The notes under the pieces: model-generated
What the model was told of the DNA's origin: nothing
Databases searched by the model: none
What the model saw: only the letters and a program-made list of their open reading frames with translations
Source: Candidatus Scalindua sp.
Lineage (GTDB): Bacteria; Planctomycetota; Brocadiia; Brocadiales; Scalinduaceae
Direction: 5' to 3'
DNA length: 43,907 nucleotides
NCBI GenBank assembly: GCA_021776915.1
Contig: JAIQZU010000065.1
Span: forward strand, 1 to 43,907
Shown here: piece after piece, positions 34,398-42,579 of the stretch
How positions within the stretch are numbered: position 1 is the first letter of the stretch
How the letters are laid out: every line of letters begins with the position of its first letter
Translations under genes and position numbers: made by a program

Positions 34398-35477
34398 CTA
34401 TTTTTCTATTTCTTCGCTACCAGCATCTTTATTTGACGTTGTTTCTTCGATCTCTTTATTACCGGCATCTTCATTTAACATTGCCCCCTCGGCTTCCTCC
34501 TCAGTTGTGCCACCGGTCTCCTCACGCTCGCGTTCACGTTCCAACTCTACTTCTGTAATTATATCTATATCCCAACCTGCCAATTTCGACGCAAGTCTTA
34601 CATTCTGCCCTCTTTTACCTATAGCCAATGAAAGCTGATCATCCGGAACTACAACAGTTGCAACATTATTTTCAGGTGATAGCAAAATCCCCGTAACCTC
34701 TGCCGGTTTAAGAGTATTAGGCACAAAAACTTCCAAATCATCATCCCAACGAATAATATCTATCTTCTCTCCATTCAATTCATCTACAATATTCTTAATT
34801 CTTGTTCCTCTTACACCCACACATGCACCTACGCAATCCACGTTTGGATCTTCCGAAAATACGGCAATCTTAGTCCTATAGCCGGCCTCCCTGACCAAGC
34901 CTTTTATTTCAACCACCTTATCAGGTATTTCCGGTACTTCCAGCTCGAAAAGTTGTCTTACAAAACTGGAATGGGTCCTCGAAAGTATGATTTTAACTTT
35001 ATGTCCCACCTTTTTCACTTCTGTAACAACACATCTTAACCTTTCACCTGAACGATGATATTCGTTGCTGATTTGCTCTGACTTTGGAAGATATCCTTCA
35101 GCCTTACCAAGATTTATAATTATAGTTGGTCCTTCAAAGCGTTGGACCATACCACTTACAATTGTGCCTTTTCTGCCTACGTATTCCTCATAAATAACAT
35201 CCCTTTCTGCTTCCTTAATTTTCTGAATTATCACTTGTTTGGCAGTCTGAGCAGTTATTCTTCCCAGATCGGAAAGGTCTATTTCCTGCTCCCCCTGCAT
35301 TGCCGCAATCTCTCCTGTCTCCCTGTCAATTTTAATCGAAATCGGCTCGCTGGTTTTCAGATGTTTTCTCGAAGCAGATTCCAGAGCAGATTCAATACCC
35401 TGGAACACAATGTCTTTGTCTATATCCTTATCCTTATGTAATAGGTCTACTAACCTTAACAAACTCTCTTTGTCCAT
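34398..35477 (-). CDS. nusA: Transcription termination/antitermination factor NusA
   Basis: Binds RNA polymerase and modulates pausing, termination and antitermination. The 359 residues contain an N-terminal polymerase-binding domain (1-125), an S1 domain (about 133-200, GRKGTIVSGMVQRFEGPTIIINLGKAEGYLP), KH1 (VREAGYRTKIAVFSEDPNVDCVGACVGVRGTRIKNI) and KH2 (VVVPDDQLSLAIGKRGQNVRLASKLAGWDI). There are no C-terminal acidic repeats of the E. coli type; instead a Glu-rich tail carries a duplicated DAGNKEIEETTSNKDAGSEEIE. The usual upstream partner rimP is absent. A consensus promoter and a leader terminator precede it, implying attenuation. Confidence 0.96.
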   Translation of the reverse strand: MDKESLLRLVDLLHKDKDIDKDIVFQGIESALESASRKHLKTSEPISIKIDRETGEIAAMQGEQEIDLSDLGRITAQTAKQVIIQKIKEAERDVIYEEYVGRKGTIVSGMVQRFEGPTIIINLGKAEGYLPKSEQISNEYHRSGERLRCVVTEVKKVGHKVKIILSRTHSSFVRQLFELEVPEIPDKVVEIKGLVREAGYRTKIAVFSEDPNVDCVGACVGVRGTRIKNIVDELNGEKIDIIRWDDDLEVFVPNTLKPAEVTGILLSPENNVATVVVPDDQLSLAIGKRGQNVRLASKLAGWDIDIITEVELEREREREETGGTTEEEAEGAMLNEDAGNKEIEETTSNKDAGSEEIEK

Positions 35478-35499
35478 TTAAAATCCTTCTAATGCTCTC

Positions 35500-35529
35500 A
35501 AAAAAAAAAGTGGGCAAACTCCCACTTTT
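35500..35529 (-). terminator. Leader terminator (attenuator) upstream of nusA
   Basis: On the minus strand AAAAGTGGG pairs perfectly with CCCACTTTT across a 6-nt loop (35506-35529) and runs into ten T (35509-35500). This strong intrinsic terminator ends only 22 nt before the nusA ATG and after the promoter at 35731-35758, so it must be read through for expression. From memory it resembles the rimP-leader terminator family that sits before rimP-nusA in other bacteria. Confidence 0.85.
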
Positions 35530-35730
35530 CTGTAACAACCTGAACAGCTCCAATTATCCGAGGACCACTTGCGCCTATTTCAATTAAGATCTCTCATCGA
35601 ACTTTCATTAACCCAAATAACATAAGATAAAGTTATTAAACGTGTTAGGAACTTACTCAAGGCTATACAGTTATTATCAACCTTTTCTAAGGTTTTCAAA
35701 GTAAGCTGCTTCCAATTTCCCTAAAGTGTG

Positions 35731-35758
35731 ATAATAACAAGAAATGCTTTATTGTCAA
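35731..35758 (-). promoter_or_regulatory. Promoter of the nusA-infB operon
   Basis: TTGACA (35758-35753), a 16-nt spacer and TATTAT (35736-35731) on the minus strand. The predicted start near 35724 gives an untranslated leader of about 245 nt to nusA. I see no open frame in that leader that looks like a RimP protein. Confidence 0.75.
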
Positions 35759-35821
35759 GCGCATTTTTGTATACTGGTTTCTCTAAGTAGTTTCTACAAG
35801 GCAATTTATTAAGATAAGTAT

Positions 35822-35849
35822 TTGACATAAACTTTTTTTCTGATAGACT
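35822..35849 (+). promoter_or_regulatory. Promoter for trpG-pyrF
   Basis: TTGACA (35822-35827), a 16-nt spacer and TAGACT (35844-35849) on the plus strand, back to back with the nusA promoter. Predicted start near 35856, about 80 nt before the amidotransferase gene. Confidence 0.55.
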
Positions 35850-35937
35850 AATTTTGATCTTTATTAACATAAAAAATTACAGAAAAACACGTAGCTTTTT
35901 TCATCTCTATAACTAATAAAATCAATACAATCATAAA

Positions 35938-36501
35938 TTGGTATTATTAATAGATAATTATGATTCTTTTACCTACAATCTCGTACAGCAGATAGGAGCT
36001 TTCGGTACAAGCATAGAAGTAGCCCGAAATGATAAGATTACTATTGCGGAGATTGAAAATAAAAAACCAAGCCACATAATTGTTTCACCCGGGCCATGCA
36101 CCCCAAAAGAGGGGGGCATATCTAACTCTGTAATTAAGAACTTTGCAGGAAAAATACCAATCCTAGGTGTTTGCCTGGGGCATCAATGTATTGCATATAC
36201 ATTCGGAGCTGAGATAATACGGGCAAGAAGGATAATGCACGGCAAAACATCTATGATACACCACAATAATAAAACAATATTTAAAGGATTAACTAACCCT
36301 TTTGAAGCTACTCGTTACCATTCTCTTATCATAAAAAAAGAAACTCTGCCGGATTCATTCGAAATAACAGCGTTTGCAGATAAAGACGAAATAATGGGCA
36401 TAAGGCACAAGGAATTCCCTTTAGAAGGAGTGCAGTTCCATCCCGAATCTTTCCTGACGGTGCAAGGTTCGGGGCTAATTAAAAACTTTTTAGACTACTA
36501 A
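35938..36501 (+). CDS. trpG: Anthranilate/aminodeoxychorismate synthase amidotransferase subunit
   Basis: A class I glutamine amidotransferase that supplies ammonia to chorismate-using synthases (tryptophan or folate route). The 187 residues start at a TTG giving MVLLIDNYDSFTYNL, which matches the family start exactly; no ribosome site is evident. The nucleophile is C79 in GVCLGHQC, and the His-Glu pair is in VQFHPESF near the C-terminus. The synthase partner (trpE/pabB) is not in the window, so trpG and pabA cannot be told apart; one protein often serves both. pyrF follows after 30 nt. Confidence 0.9.
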   Translation: MVLLIDNYDSFTYNLVQQIGAFGTSIEVARNDKITIAEIENKKPSHIIVSPGPCTPKEGGISNSVIKNFAGKIPILGVCLGHQCIAYTFGAEIIRARRIMHGKTSMIHHNNKTIFKGLTNPFEATRYHSLIIKKETLPDSFEITAFADKDEIMGIRHKEFPLEGVQFHPESFLTVQGSGLIKNFLDY

Positions 36502-36531
36502 TTCTCTACCTGGATATCGCTTCAGAAATTT

Positions 36532-37487
36532 ATGAAAAGCTTTATAAATCAACTAATAAAAGTCATTGACGAAAAGGATAGTTGTTCTGTTGTGGGATTG
36601 GATCCACAACTGGAATATATGCCTTTAGAAATAAAAAAAGCCGCCTTAAAAAAAAGAGGAGGCAGCCTGAACAGTGCCGCCAGAGCAGTTCTCGACTTCA
36701 ACAAACAGATAATAAATATAATTCACAAACACGTGGGAATCGTGAAACTCCAAATTGCTTTTTACGAAATGCTCGGACCCTGGGGGCTTAGAGCGTATTC
36801 CGACACAGTTAAATACGCTAAAAAAAAAACCTGATAGTCATTGGGGATATAAAAAGGGGAGACGTCCCTCACACCGCAGAAGCCTACGCTAATGCACATC
36901 TCGGCATTCTTAAATCCAACGATTCGAGAGAAACCACTTTTGAAGTAGATGCCGTCACTGTCAACCCTTTCCTGGGGACAGACAGCATCCTGCCTTTCAT
37001 CAAACTGGCCGGAAAAAATGGCAAAGGAGTATTTATCCTTGTCAAAACCTCTAACCCATCATCTAAAGATATCCAGGACAGAAGATGCAACAACAAAACA
37101 ATCTATCAATTAGTTGCAAACCAGGTAAACAAATGGGGAAAAGATTTAATAGATAAAAGTGGTTACAGCCCTATTGGCGCGGTAGTCGCATCAACAAACC
37201 CAAAAATCACTAACAATCTCAGGAGTATTATGCCAAATGCATACTTCCTGGTACCCGGATTTGGTGCGCAGCGTGCCAGCTTAAAAAACATTGAGAGATG
37301 CTTCAACCAGGACGGTTACGGCGCAATAGTAAACTCCTCCAGAGGCATAATCTACGCTTACAACCTTTCACCCTGGAAGGAAAAATATGGAGCCAGGCAA
37401 TGGGAATGTGCAGTTGAGGAAGCGGTTATAAAAATGAATAAAGACCTGAAAGATGTGACTGGAAAAATCAAAGAAAAGAAGTCATAA
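36532..37487 (+). CDS. pyrF: Orotidine 5'-phosphate decarboxylase, split by a -1 frameshift
   Basis: Last step of UMP synthesis. Frame one (36532-36834) gives 100 residues with the type 2 PyrF N-terminus (SVVGLDPQLEYMP, VKLQIAFYEMLGPWG). It stops at TGA just after a run of ten A. Re-reading one A at 36828 enters the second frame, which is open to 37487 without interruption and encodes the rest. That part includes the catalytic DIKRGD, TAEAYA, VTVNPFLGTDS, KTSNPSSKDIQD, PGFGAQ and NSSRGIIYAY. The joined protein is 318 residues, normal for type 2 PyrF. Both halves are well conserved, so this is a programmed or slippage frameshift, a very recent mutation, or a homopolymer sequencing error. The gene is essential for pyrimidine prototrophy unless another copy exists. 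Confidence 0.88.
36820..36829 (+). other. A10 slippery run at the pyrF frameshift
   Basis: Ten consecutive A lie between GCT and CCTGA. Zero frame reads three Lys codons, ACC, TGA; a -1 shift reads AAC CTG ATA and restores PyrF. Runs of nine or more A support both ribosomal -1 slippage (A AAA AAA) and RNA polymerase slippage. A weak stem GGGGA-GACG-TCCCT lies about 25 nt downstream, further than usual for a stimulator. Confidence 0.7.
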
Positions 37488-37497
37488 ACTGGAATAC

Positions 37498-38628
37498 TTA
37501 TAACAAAACCATATTGTCTCGGTGTATTATCTCATCATATGGTTTATAACCAAGAGTTTTCTTTATCAACGAAGAACGAAGCCCTTTTATTTTCTGGACC
37601 TCTCCGGTAGAATAGTTCATAAGGCCCCTGGCTGCCTCCGTGTTCTCATTGACGTTAAGTATTGAAACAATATCACCCTTAATAAAATCACCATCAACCT
37701 TTACTACACCTGACGGCAATAAACTTTTACCCTTCTTAAGCAAGGCATTCAATGCACCATCATCTATATAAATTTTTCCTTTTGGCCTGGCAATAAACCC
37801 TATCCACCGTTTGCGACTTGCAATCTTTTTCTTATTAGGAATAAACAGTGTACCCACATTTTCATAGTTCATTATTTTTGACAAGATATCCGGCTGTCTT
37901 CCATTAGCAATTATCACCGCTTCTCCTGAACCGGTAGCAATGCCGGCAGCCTCAAGCTTGCTCTCCATACCACCAATACCTTCCCTGGTCTTTTGCTTGA
38001 ATGCAAGTTTCCTGATATCATCAGAAATAGTATCCACAACTGATAAAACGCTGCAACTTTTACCGGATGTTGGAGGAGTGGTATATAATCCATCTACAGA
38101 AGACAAGAGTATCAGCAAATCAGCACGTAACAGGTTTGTAACCAGTGCAGACAGAATATCGTTATCCCCAAAAGTTATTTCTTCCACTGATATAGTATCA
38201 TTCTCGTTAATAATTGGAATGGTCTTAAAATTTAATAACGAGTGCAATGTATTACATGTATTTAAATATCGCTGGCGATCTTCAAAATCCTGTCTTGTAA
38301 GAAGTAATTGTGCGGCATGATATCCATGCTTCTTAAAACATTCGTTATAAATCTCTATTAATTTCCCTTGCCCGATTGCGGCTGCAGCCTGGAGTTCAGG
38401 GAGGTTGCCTGGCCTTTTCTGAAATCCTAACGCTCTGATACCCGCCCCAACCGAACCTGAACTTACAACAACTACACTGTAACCGCTGGCACGAAGTTGA
38501 ATAACCTGCTTCGACAATTCCATAATCTGATGCTTATCCAGGAAGCCATCCTCATTTGTGAGTACACGGGTTCCGATCTTAATTACAATCTTATTGACGC
38601 CGGATAATATTTCTTCTCGAATATTCAT
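37498..38628 (-). CDS. proB: Glutamate 5-kinase
   Basis: First step of proline synthesis: ATP-dependent phosphorylation of glutamate. I start it at the ATG at 38628 (MNIREEILSGVNKIVIKIGTRVL); the frame extends 4 codons to a TTG. The 376-residue product has an amino-acid kinase domain (VVVSSGSVGAG, PIINENDTISVEEITFGDNDILSALV, GIGGMESKLEAA) and a C-terminal PUA domain (about 280-360, GKIYIDDGALNALLKKGKSLLPSGVVKVDGDF). proA is not adjacent. It is divergent from the histone gene. Confidence 0.95.
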   Translation of the reverse strand: MNIREEILSGVNKIVIKIGTRVLTNEDGFLDKHQIMELSKQVIQLRASGYSVVVVSSGSVGAGIRALGFQKRPGNLPELQAAAAIGQGKLIEIYNECFKKHGYHAAQLLLTRQDFEDRQRYLNTCNTLHSLLNFKTIPIINENDTISVEEITFGDNDILSALVTNLLRADLLILLSSVDGLYTTPPTSGKSCSVLSVVDTISDDIRKLAFKQKTREGIGGMESKLEAAGIATGSGEAVIIANGRQPDILSKIMNYENVGTLFIPNKKKIASRKRWIGFIARPKGKIYIDDGALNALLKKGKSLLPSGVVKVDGDFIKGDIVSILNVNENTEAARGLMNYSTGEVQKIKGLRSSLIKKTLGYKPYDEIIHRDNMVLL

Positions 38629-38673
38629 AACTTTCAACAAGTTTTCATACCAAATTCTTTGTAAGAAAAGCGC

Positions 38674-38701
38674 TTGACTTCTTTAGCTTTTTTGGTATTA
38701 T
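38674..38701 (+). promoter_or_regulatory. Promoter for the histone-fold gene
   Basis: TTGACT (38674-38679), a 16-nt spacer and TATTAT (38696-38701). Predicted start near 38708, about 35 nt before the ATG, which has AAGGAG at the right spacing. The signals suggest strong expression. Confidence 0.7.
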
Positions 38702-38742
38702 CCCGAAGTATTTTTAACCTATATAGTTTTAAGGAGAGAAAA

Positions 38743-38946
38743 ATGGCAAAGAAAGCAGCAAAGAAAAAGGGTAAAGAAGTACTTGTCGTTGCTAGCAAGG
38801 TTAGAGAATATGTAAAAAGCAAAAAATGTAATACATCCGGAGAATTCATTGGTGAATTAAGCAATACAGTTTACGATGCCATTGATAAAGCAATAAGTAG
38901 AGCACAAGGCAACAACAGAAAAACTATTCAAGCAAAAGACGTATAG
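38743..38946 (+). CDS. Small histone-fold DNA-binding protein with lysine-rich tail
   Basis: I start it at the ATG at 38743, which has AAGGAG 7 nt upstream; the longer open frame to 38674 runs through the promoter. The 67 residues comprise a basic N-terminal tail (MAKKAAKKKGKE) and a single histone-fold-like domain: VLVVASKVREYVKSKKCN (helix 1), GEFIGELSNTVYDAIDKAISRAQ (long central helix) and NNRKTIQAKDV. The RKT followed by a short helix start with Asp is the loop-2 signature of histones. The layout resembles the Bdellovibrio Bd0055-type bacterial histones as I remember them. It probably binds and compacts or bends DNA as a dimer. It is monocistronic with a strong promoter, as expected for an abundant nucleoid protein. 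Confidence 0.82.
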   Translation: MAKKAAKKKGKEVLVVASKVREYVKSKKCNTSGEFIGELSNTVYDAIDKAISRAQGNNRKTIQAKDV

Positions 38947-38956
38947 TTTATAGGGT

Positions 38957-40402
38957 TTACTTTGGATCGGCAGATAATCTTTCCTTAAAAATCTCTGTTA
39001 AAATTTTGGGGTTTGCTTTACCTTTGGTAATTTTCATAGTTTGACCAATCAAGAAGGCTAAAGCGCTTTTTTTCCCTAGGCGGTAATCTTCTGCCGCTTT
39101 AGAGTTCTCTTCTATAACTTTTGTTACAACATCATCAAGTTCACTTACATCGTCCATCTGAGTTAAATCTTTCTCTTTAACTATAGATGTGGCGGTTTTT
39201 CCTGTATTTATCATTTCAATAAAGACGTCTTTAGCGATTGAACTTCCAATTGTTGGTTTGATTTTGATTAATTCGACCAGCATCTCTGGTGAAATAGCAA
39301 AATCCTGCACATTTGTTTTTCGTTCATTTAGTTCCCGAAGTACATCATTAATAATCCAGTTACTTAGCTCTTTCGGAGAATCCTGAGACATTTTTACACA
39401 TTCCTCAAAATAGTCTGCAAGAGGTTTATCTTCCGTCAAGACGCCTGCATCATAGTCAGAAATAGTATATTCATTCACAAACCTCCGATGCCTGTCGACA
39501 GGAAGTTCCGGAATTGTTGCCTGGGTTTCATCGATCCATCCCTGATCAATCCAGACAGGAACTAAATCCGGTTCGGGAAAATACCTGTAGTCATGTGCCT
39601 CTTCTTTTGAACGCATTCGCCTGCTTACAGAGTCAACATCATCCCATAATCTTGTTTCCATTAACACGTCCTCACCCTTATCGAGTAAACTGCCTTGCCT
39701 TGATATTTCGTATGCAATCACTTTTAAGACAGCCTTCATAGAATTAAGATTTTTAATTTCTACCCTGTTGCCAAGAATATTTGAACCCTTTTCACGTAGA
39801 GAGATACTCACCTCAAATCTTAAAGAACCTTCCTGCATCTTACAGTCTGACACACCTATGTAAAGCAATATATTCCTGAGTGTCTGCATATAACTTTCCA
39901 CTTCGTCAACACTTCTCATATCCGGCTGAGTCACTACCTCTAAGAGCGGCACTCCTGCCCTGTTAAAGTCAACTAAACTGTAATTTGCACCTGTTGTTTC
40001 AGGATGAACTAGTTTGCCCGCCTCCTCTTCCAAATGTACATTGTGTATGTCGATTCTTTTCTCTTTTCCCTTTACGACTATATCTACATAGCCGTTATTG
40101 CCAATATTAAAGTAGTTTTGCGAAGTTTGATAGTTTTTAGGTAAATCAGGATAATAATAACTCTTTCTATCAAAGTTAGTAAATTTACTTATCTCGCAAT
40201 GCAAAGCAAGAGCCGCCTTTAATGAATGCTCAAACGCCTTTTTATTCATCACCGGCAGAACTCCCGGCAAACCCAAGCAAATTGGACATGTCTGTGTATT
40301 TGGCTCAGAACCAAACTTAGTACTACATCCACAAAAAAGCTTAGATTTGGTATCTAATTCTGCGTGGGTCTCCAATCCCATCACCACTTCATATTTCATC
40401 AA
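38957..40402 (-). CDS. gatB: Asp/Glu-tRNA amidotransferase subunit B
   Basis: GatB phosphorylates the misacylated Glu-tRNA(Gln) or Asp-tRNA(Asn) and receives ammonia from GatA. The 481 residues start MMKYEVVMGLETHAELDTKSKLFCGCSTKFG with the zinc-site cysteines (C24, C26, and C39/C42 in TCPICLGLPG). KSYYYPDLPKNYQTSQ and the C-terminal YqeY-like tRNA-binding tail are present. It is 9 nt after gatA. Confidence 0.97.
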   Translation of the reverse strand: MMKYEVVMGLETHAELDTKSKLFCGCSTKFGSEPNTQTCPICLGLPGVLPVMNKKAFEHSLKAALALHCEISKFTNFDRKSYYYPDLPKNYQTSQNYFNIGNNGYVDIVVKGKEKRIDIHNVHLEEEAGKLVHPETTGANYSLVDFNRAGVPLLEVVTQPDMRSVDEVESYMQTLRNILLYIGVSDCKMQEGSLRFEVSISLREKGSNILGNRVEIKNLNSMKAVLKVIAYEISRQGSLLDKGEDVLMETRLWDDVDSVSRRMRSKEEAHDYRYFPEPDLVPVWIDQGWIDETQATIPELPVDRHRRFVNEYTISDYDAGVLTEDKPLADYFEECVKMSQDSPKELSNWIINDVLRELNERKTNVQDFAISPEMLVELIKIKPTIGSSIAKDVFIEMINTGKTATSIVKEKDLTQMDDVSELDDVVTKVIEENSKAAEDYRLGKKSALAFLIGQTMKITKGKANPKILTEIFKERLSADPK

Positions 40403-40411
40403 CTAATCCTG

Positions 40412-41878
40412 TCAATTTAGCTCCGGTTTCTTTAAGTGAAAATCAGTTTCATTTTCGAATAACTTTGCCACCTTTAAAATTTTCTCTTCGTCAAAATGTT
40501 TACCTAGAATTTGCATGCCAATGGGTAAGCCAGTATTTGTAAAACCACAAGGAACTGAAATACCCGGTATCCCTACAAGATTAGCGGGAATTGTATAAAT
40601 ATCTGATAAATACATTTGCAGTGGATCGGTAATCTTCTCCCCTATCCTAAAAGCCGGCGTTGGACAAGTAGGGGAAATAATACAATCTACTTTCTTAAAA
40701 GCATCTTCAAAATCATTTTTTATCAGATTTCGCACCTTAGAGGCCTTTAAATAGTATGCCTCATAAAAACCGGCGCTTAACACGTAATTACCAAATAAAA
40801 TTCGCCTTTTAACTTCACTTCCAAAACCTTCAGCACGTACCCTGCTATACATATCAATTATATTGTCTTCACTTAATTGACTTCTATGCCCGTACCGGAC
40901 ACCATCATACCTTGCCAGATTTGAGCTGGCCTCAGCAGTTGCTATAATATAATAAGTGGCAACTGCATATCCACAATGAGGAAGAGACAGATCAACCAAC
41001 TCTGCACCATTTCTTTTATAAATTTCCAGTGCATCCATTACGGCGCTTCCAACCTCTGGATTAAGGCCTTCACCAAAAAACTCCTTTGGAACTCCTATTC
41101 TCAGATTTCCATCAACGCTATCAATATCTGATATGTAATCTGGAACTCCCACAGTAGCGCTTGTTGAGTCAAAACCATCATGACCAGAAACAACTTGCAG
41201 CAGTAATGCCGCATCAGAAACATCTTTCGTAACTGAACCAATCTGATCTAATGAAGATGCAAAAGCAACCAACCCATAACGCGACACCCTTCCATACGTA
41301 GGCTTGCAACCAACATTCCCACAAAACGCTGATGGCTGCCTGACAGAACCACCTGTATCCGACCCCAAAGCCATAAAAGCCATGTCTGCTGTTACTGCTG
41401 CCGCAGCGCCACCACCAGAACCTCCGGGAATACAATCAGTATTCCATGGATTTCGTGTAATATGAAATGCAGAATTTTCATTTGAAGAACCCATTGCAAA
41501 CTCATCCAGATTGGTTTTACCAATTATTATTGCATCTTCCTCTTTAATTCTCTTAACAACAAAAGCATCATAAGGAGGTATAAAGTTTTCCAAAATCTTT
41601 GATCCACAGGTTGTTTTCATTCCTGCTGTACATATATTATCTTTAAAAGCAACAGGAATTCCTGCTAACAAACCAACTTTATCTCCATTGCTCAGCTTTT
41701 TATCAATCTCTTTTGCCTTTAATAAAGCACCATCCTTGTCTAAATAAAGATAAGCCTTAATTAAAGGTTCCATGAGATTTATCCATTCAAAGAGATCTTC
41801 AACTACCTCTTGAGCAGTAATTTCCCTTTTAACTATCTTTTCTTTAATTTGATTTGCACTTAATTCGTGAGATAACAA
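40412..41878 (-). CDS. gatA: Asp/Glu-tRNA amidotransferase subunit A
   Basis: Glutaminase subunit of the amidase-signature family, 488 residues. The catalytic Ser-cisSer-Lys triad lies in VAFKDNICTAG (Lys), MALGSDTGGSVRQPSAF (both Ser), and the GSSNENSAFHITRNPWN...GGSGGGAAAAV core. The frame opens with a TTG at 41878 preceded by GGAG; there is no nearby ATG, so TTG is probably the true start. It implies that Gln-tRNA and/or Asn-tRNA are made indirectly. Confidence 0.97.
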   Translation of the reverse strand: MLSHELSANQIKEKIVKREITAQEVVEDLFEWINLMEPLIKAYLYLDKDGALLKAKEIDKKLSNGDKVGLLAGIPVAFKDNICTAGMKTTCGSKILENFIPPYDAFVVKRIKEEDAIIIGKTNLDEFAMGSSNENSAFHITRNPWNTDCIPGGSGGGAAAAVTADMAFMALGSDTGGSVRQPSAFCGNVGCKPTYGRVSRYGLVAFASSLDQIGSVTKDVSDAALLLQVVSGHDGFDSTSATVGVPDYISDIDSVDGNLRIGVPKEFFGEGLNPEVGSAVMDALEIYKRNGAELVDLSLPHCGYAVATYYIIATAEASSNLARYDGVRYGHRSQLSEDNIIDMYSRVRAEGFGSEVKRRILFGNYVLSAGFYEAYYLKASKVRNLIKNDFEDAFKKVDCIISPTCPTPAFRIGEKITDPLQMYLSDIYTIPANLVGIPGISVPCGFTNTGLPIGMQILGKHFDEEKILKVAKLFENETDFHLKKPELN

Positions 41879-41994
41879 AATAAATACTCCAAAATGTCAC
41901 TATATTCAAATACTCAATGATGGTTCAAAAATGAAATTCTTATCAAGAAGTTTTTTGCAGGAAGAAAATGAGTACGAGCTATAGATCAGAAACT

Positions 41995-42282
41995 TTATTC
42001 TATGACCTTCGGCACCTTAAAGAAACCGTTGGCGCTTGAAGGGGAAAGTTCTAATATTTCCTGGCGTGAAAAAGAAGATTTTAATTCATCTTCTCGAAAA
42101 ACGTTTTTTAGGGATGTAGCGTATGCCATTGGCTGGACATCATCTGTATCCAGTTCATTCAATTTTTCTATATAATCAAGGATATTGGTTAACTGTTTTG
42201 CAAATATATTTTTTTCATCTACCGCAAGCGTAATTCTTGAAAGATTCGCTATATGCTCAATCTCTTTTACGCTAATATCCAT
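41995..42282 (-). CDS. gatC: Asp/Glu-tRNA amidotransferase subunit C
   Basis: A protein of 95 residues, MDISVKEIEHIANLSRITLAVDEKNIFAKQLTNILDYIEKLNELDTDDVQPMAY, the standard GatC that belts GatA to GatB. It lies 40 nt after rpmB and 116 nt before gatA; that gap shows nothing notable. Confidence 0.95.
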   Translation of the reverse strand: MDISVKEIEHIANLSRITLAVDEKNIFAKQLTNILDYIEKLNELDTDDVQPMAYATSLKNVFREDELKSSFSRQEILELSPSSANGFFKVPKVIE

Positions 42283-42322
42283 TTTTGCTCTGACAAAAGA
42301 AAAACCAAGAGTTTACAGTCAT

Positions 42323-42553
42323 TTATACAACTTTAACCACTTTACCGGCATTAATGCACCTTGTACAGATTTTGATTCTTTTGATACTTCCGTTTATATT
42401 TGCCCTTATAGTTTGTATATTTGCCTTAAATTTCCTTTTTGTCTTACCAGTTATCTTGAGCCCGACTCCACCTTTTCTCTTTGGCAAGCCTCTACGTTCA
42501 TATTTATATCCCACAGCCGTTTTCTTACCACATATTTCACAGGTACGCGCCAT
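42323..42553 (-). CDS. rpmB: 50S ribosomal protein L28
   Basis: A protein of 76 residues, MARTCEICGKKTAVGYKYERRGLPKRKGGVGLKITGKTKRKFKANIQ, with both CxxC pairs (CEIC, and CTRC near the C-terminus) of the zinc-binding form. It lies 26 nt after the fur-family gene. Confidence 0.96.
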   Translation of the reverse strand: MARTCEICGKKTAVGYKYERRGLPKRKGGVGLKITGKTKRKFKANIQTIRANINGSIKRIKICTRCINAGKVVKVV

Positions 42554-42579
42554 AACAAATTCCCTCTTTATAAAATTAA

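Noticed and set aside
35520-35600. Short minus-strand frame through the nusA leader (ending ...EKWEFAHFFFLRALEGF)
   Set aside because: It has a stop just upstream, no start codon or ribosome site, and runs through the terminator; it does not resemble RimP.
38634-38864. Minus-strand frame overlapping the histone gene
   Set aside because: It is the antisense of the histone-fold gene and its promoter, which have clear signals on the plus strand.
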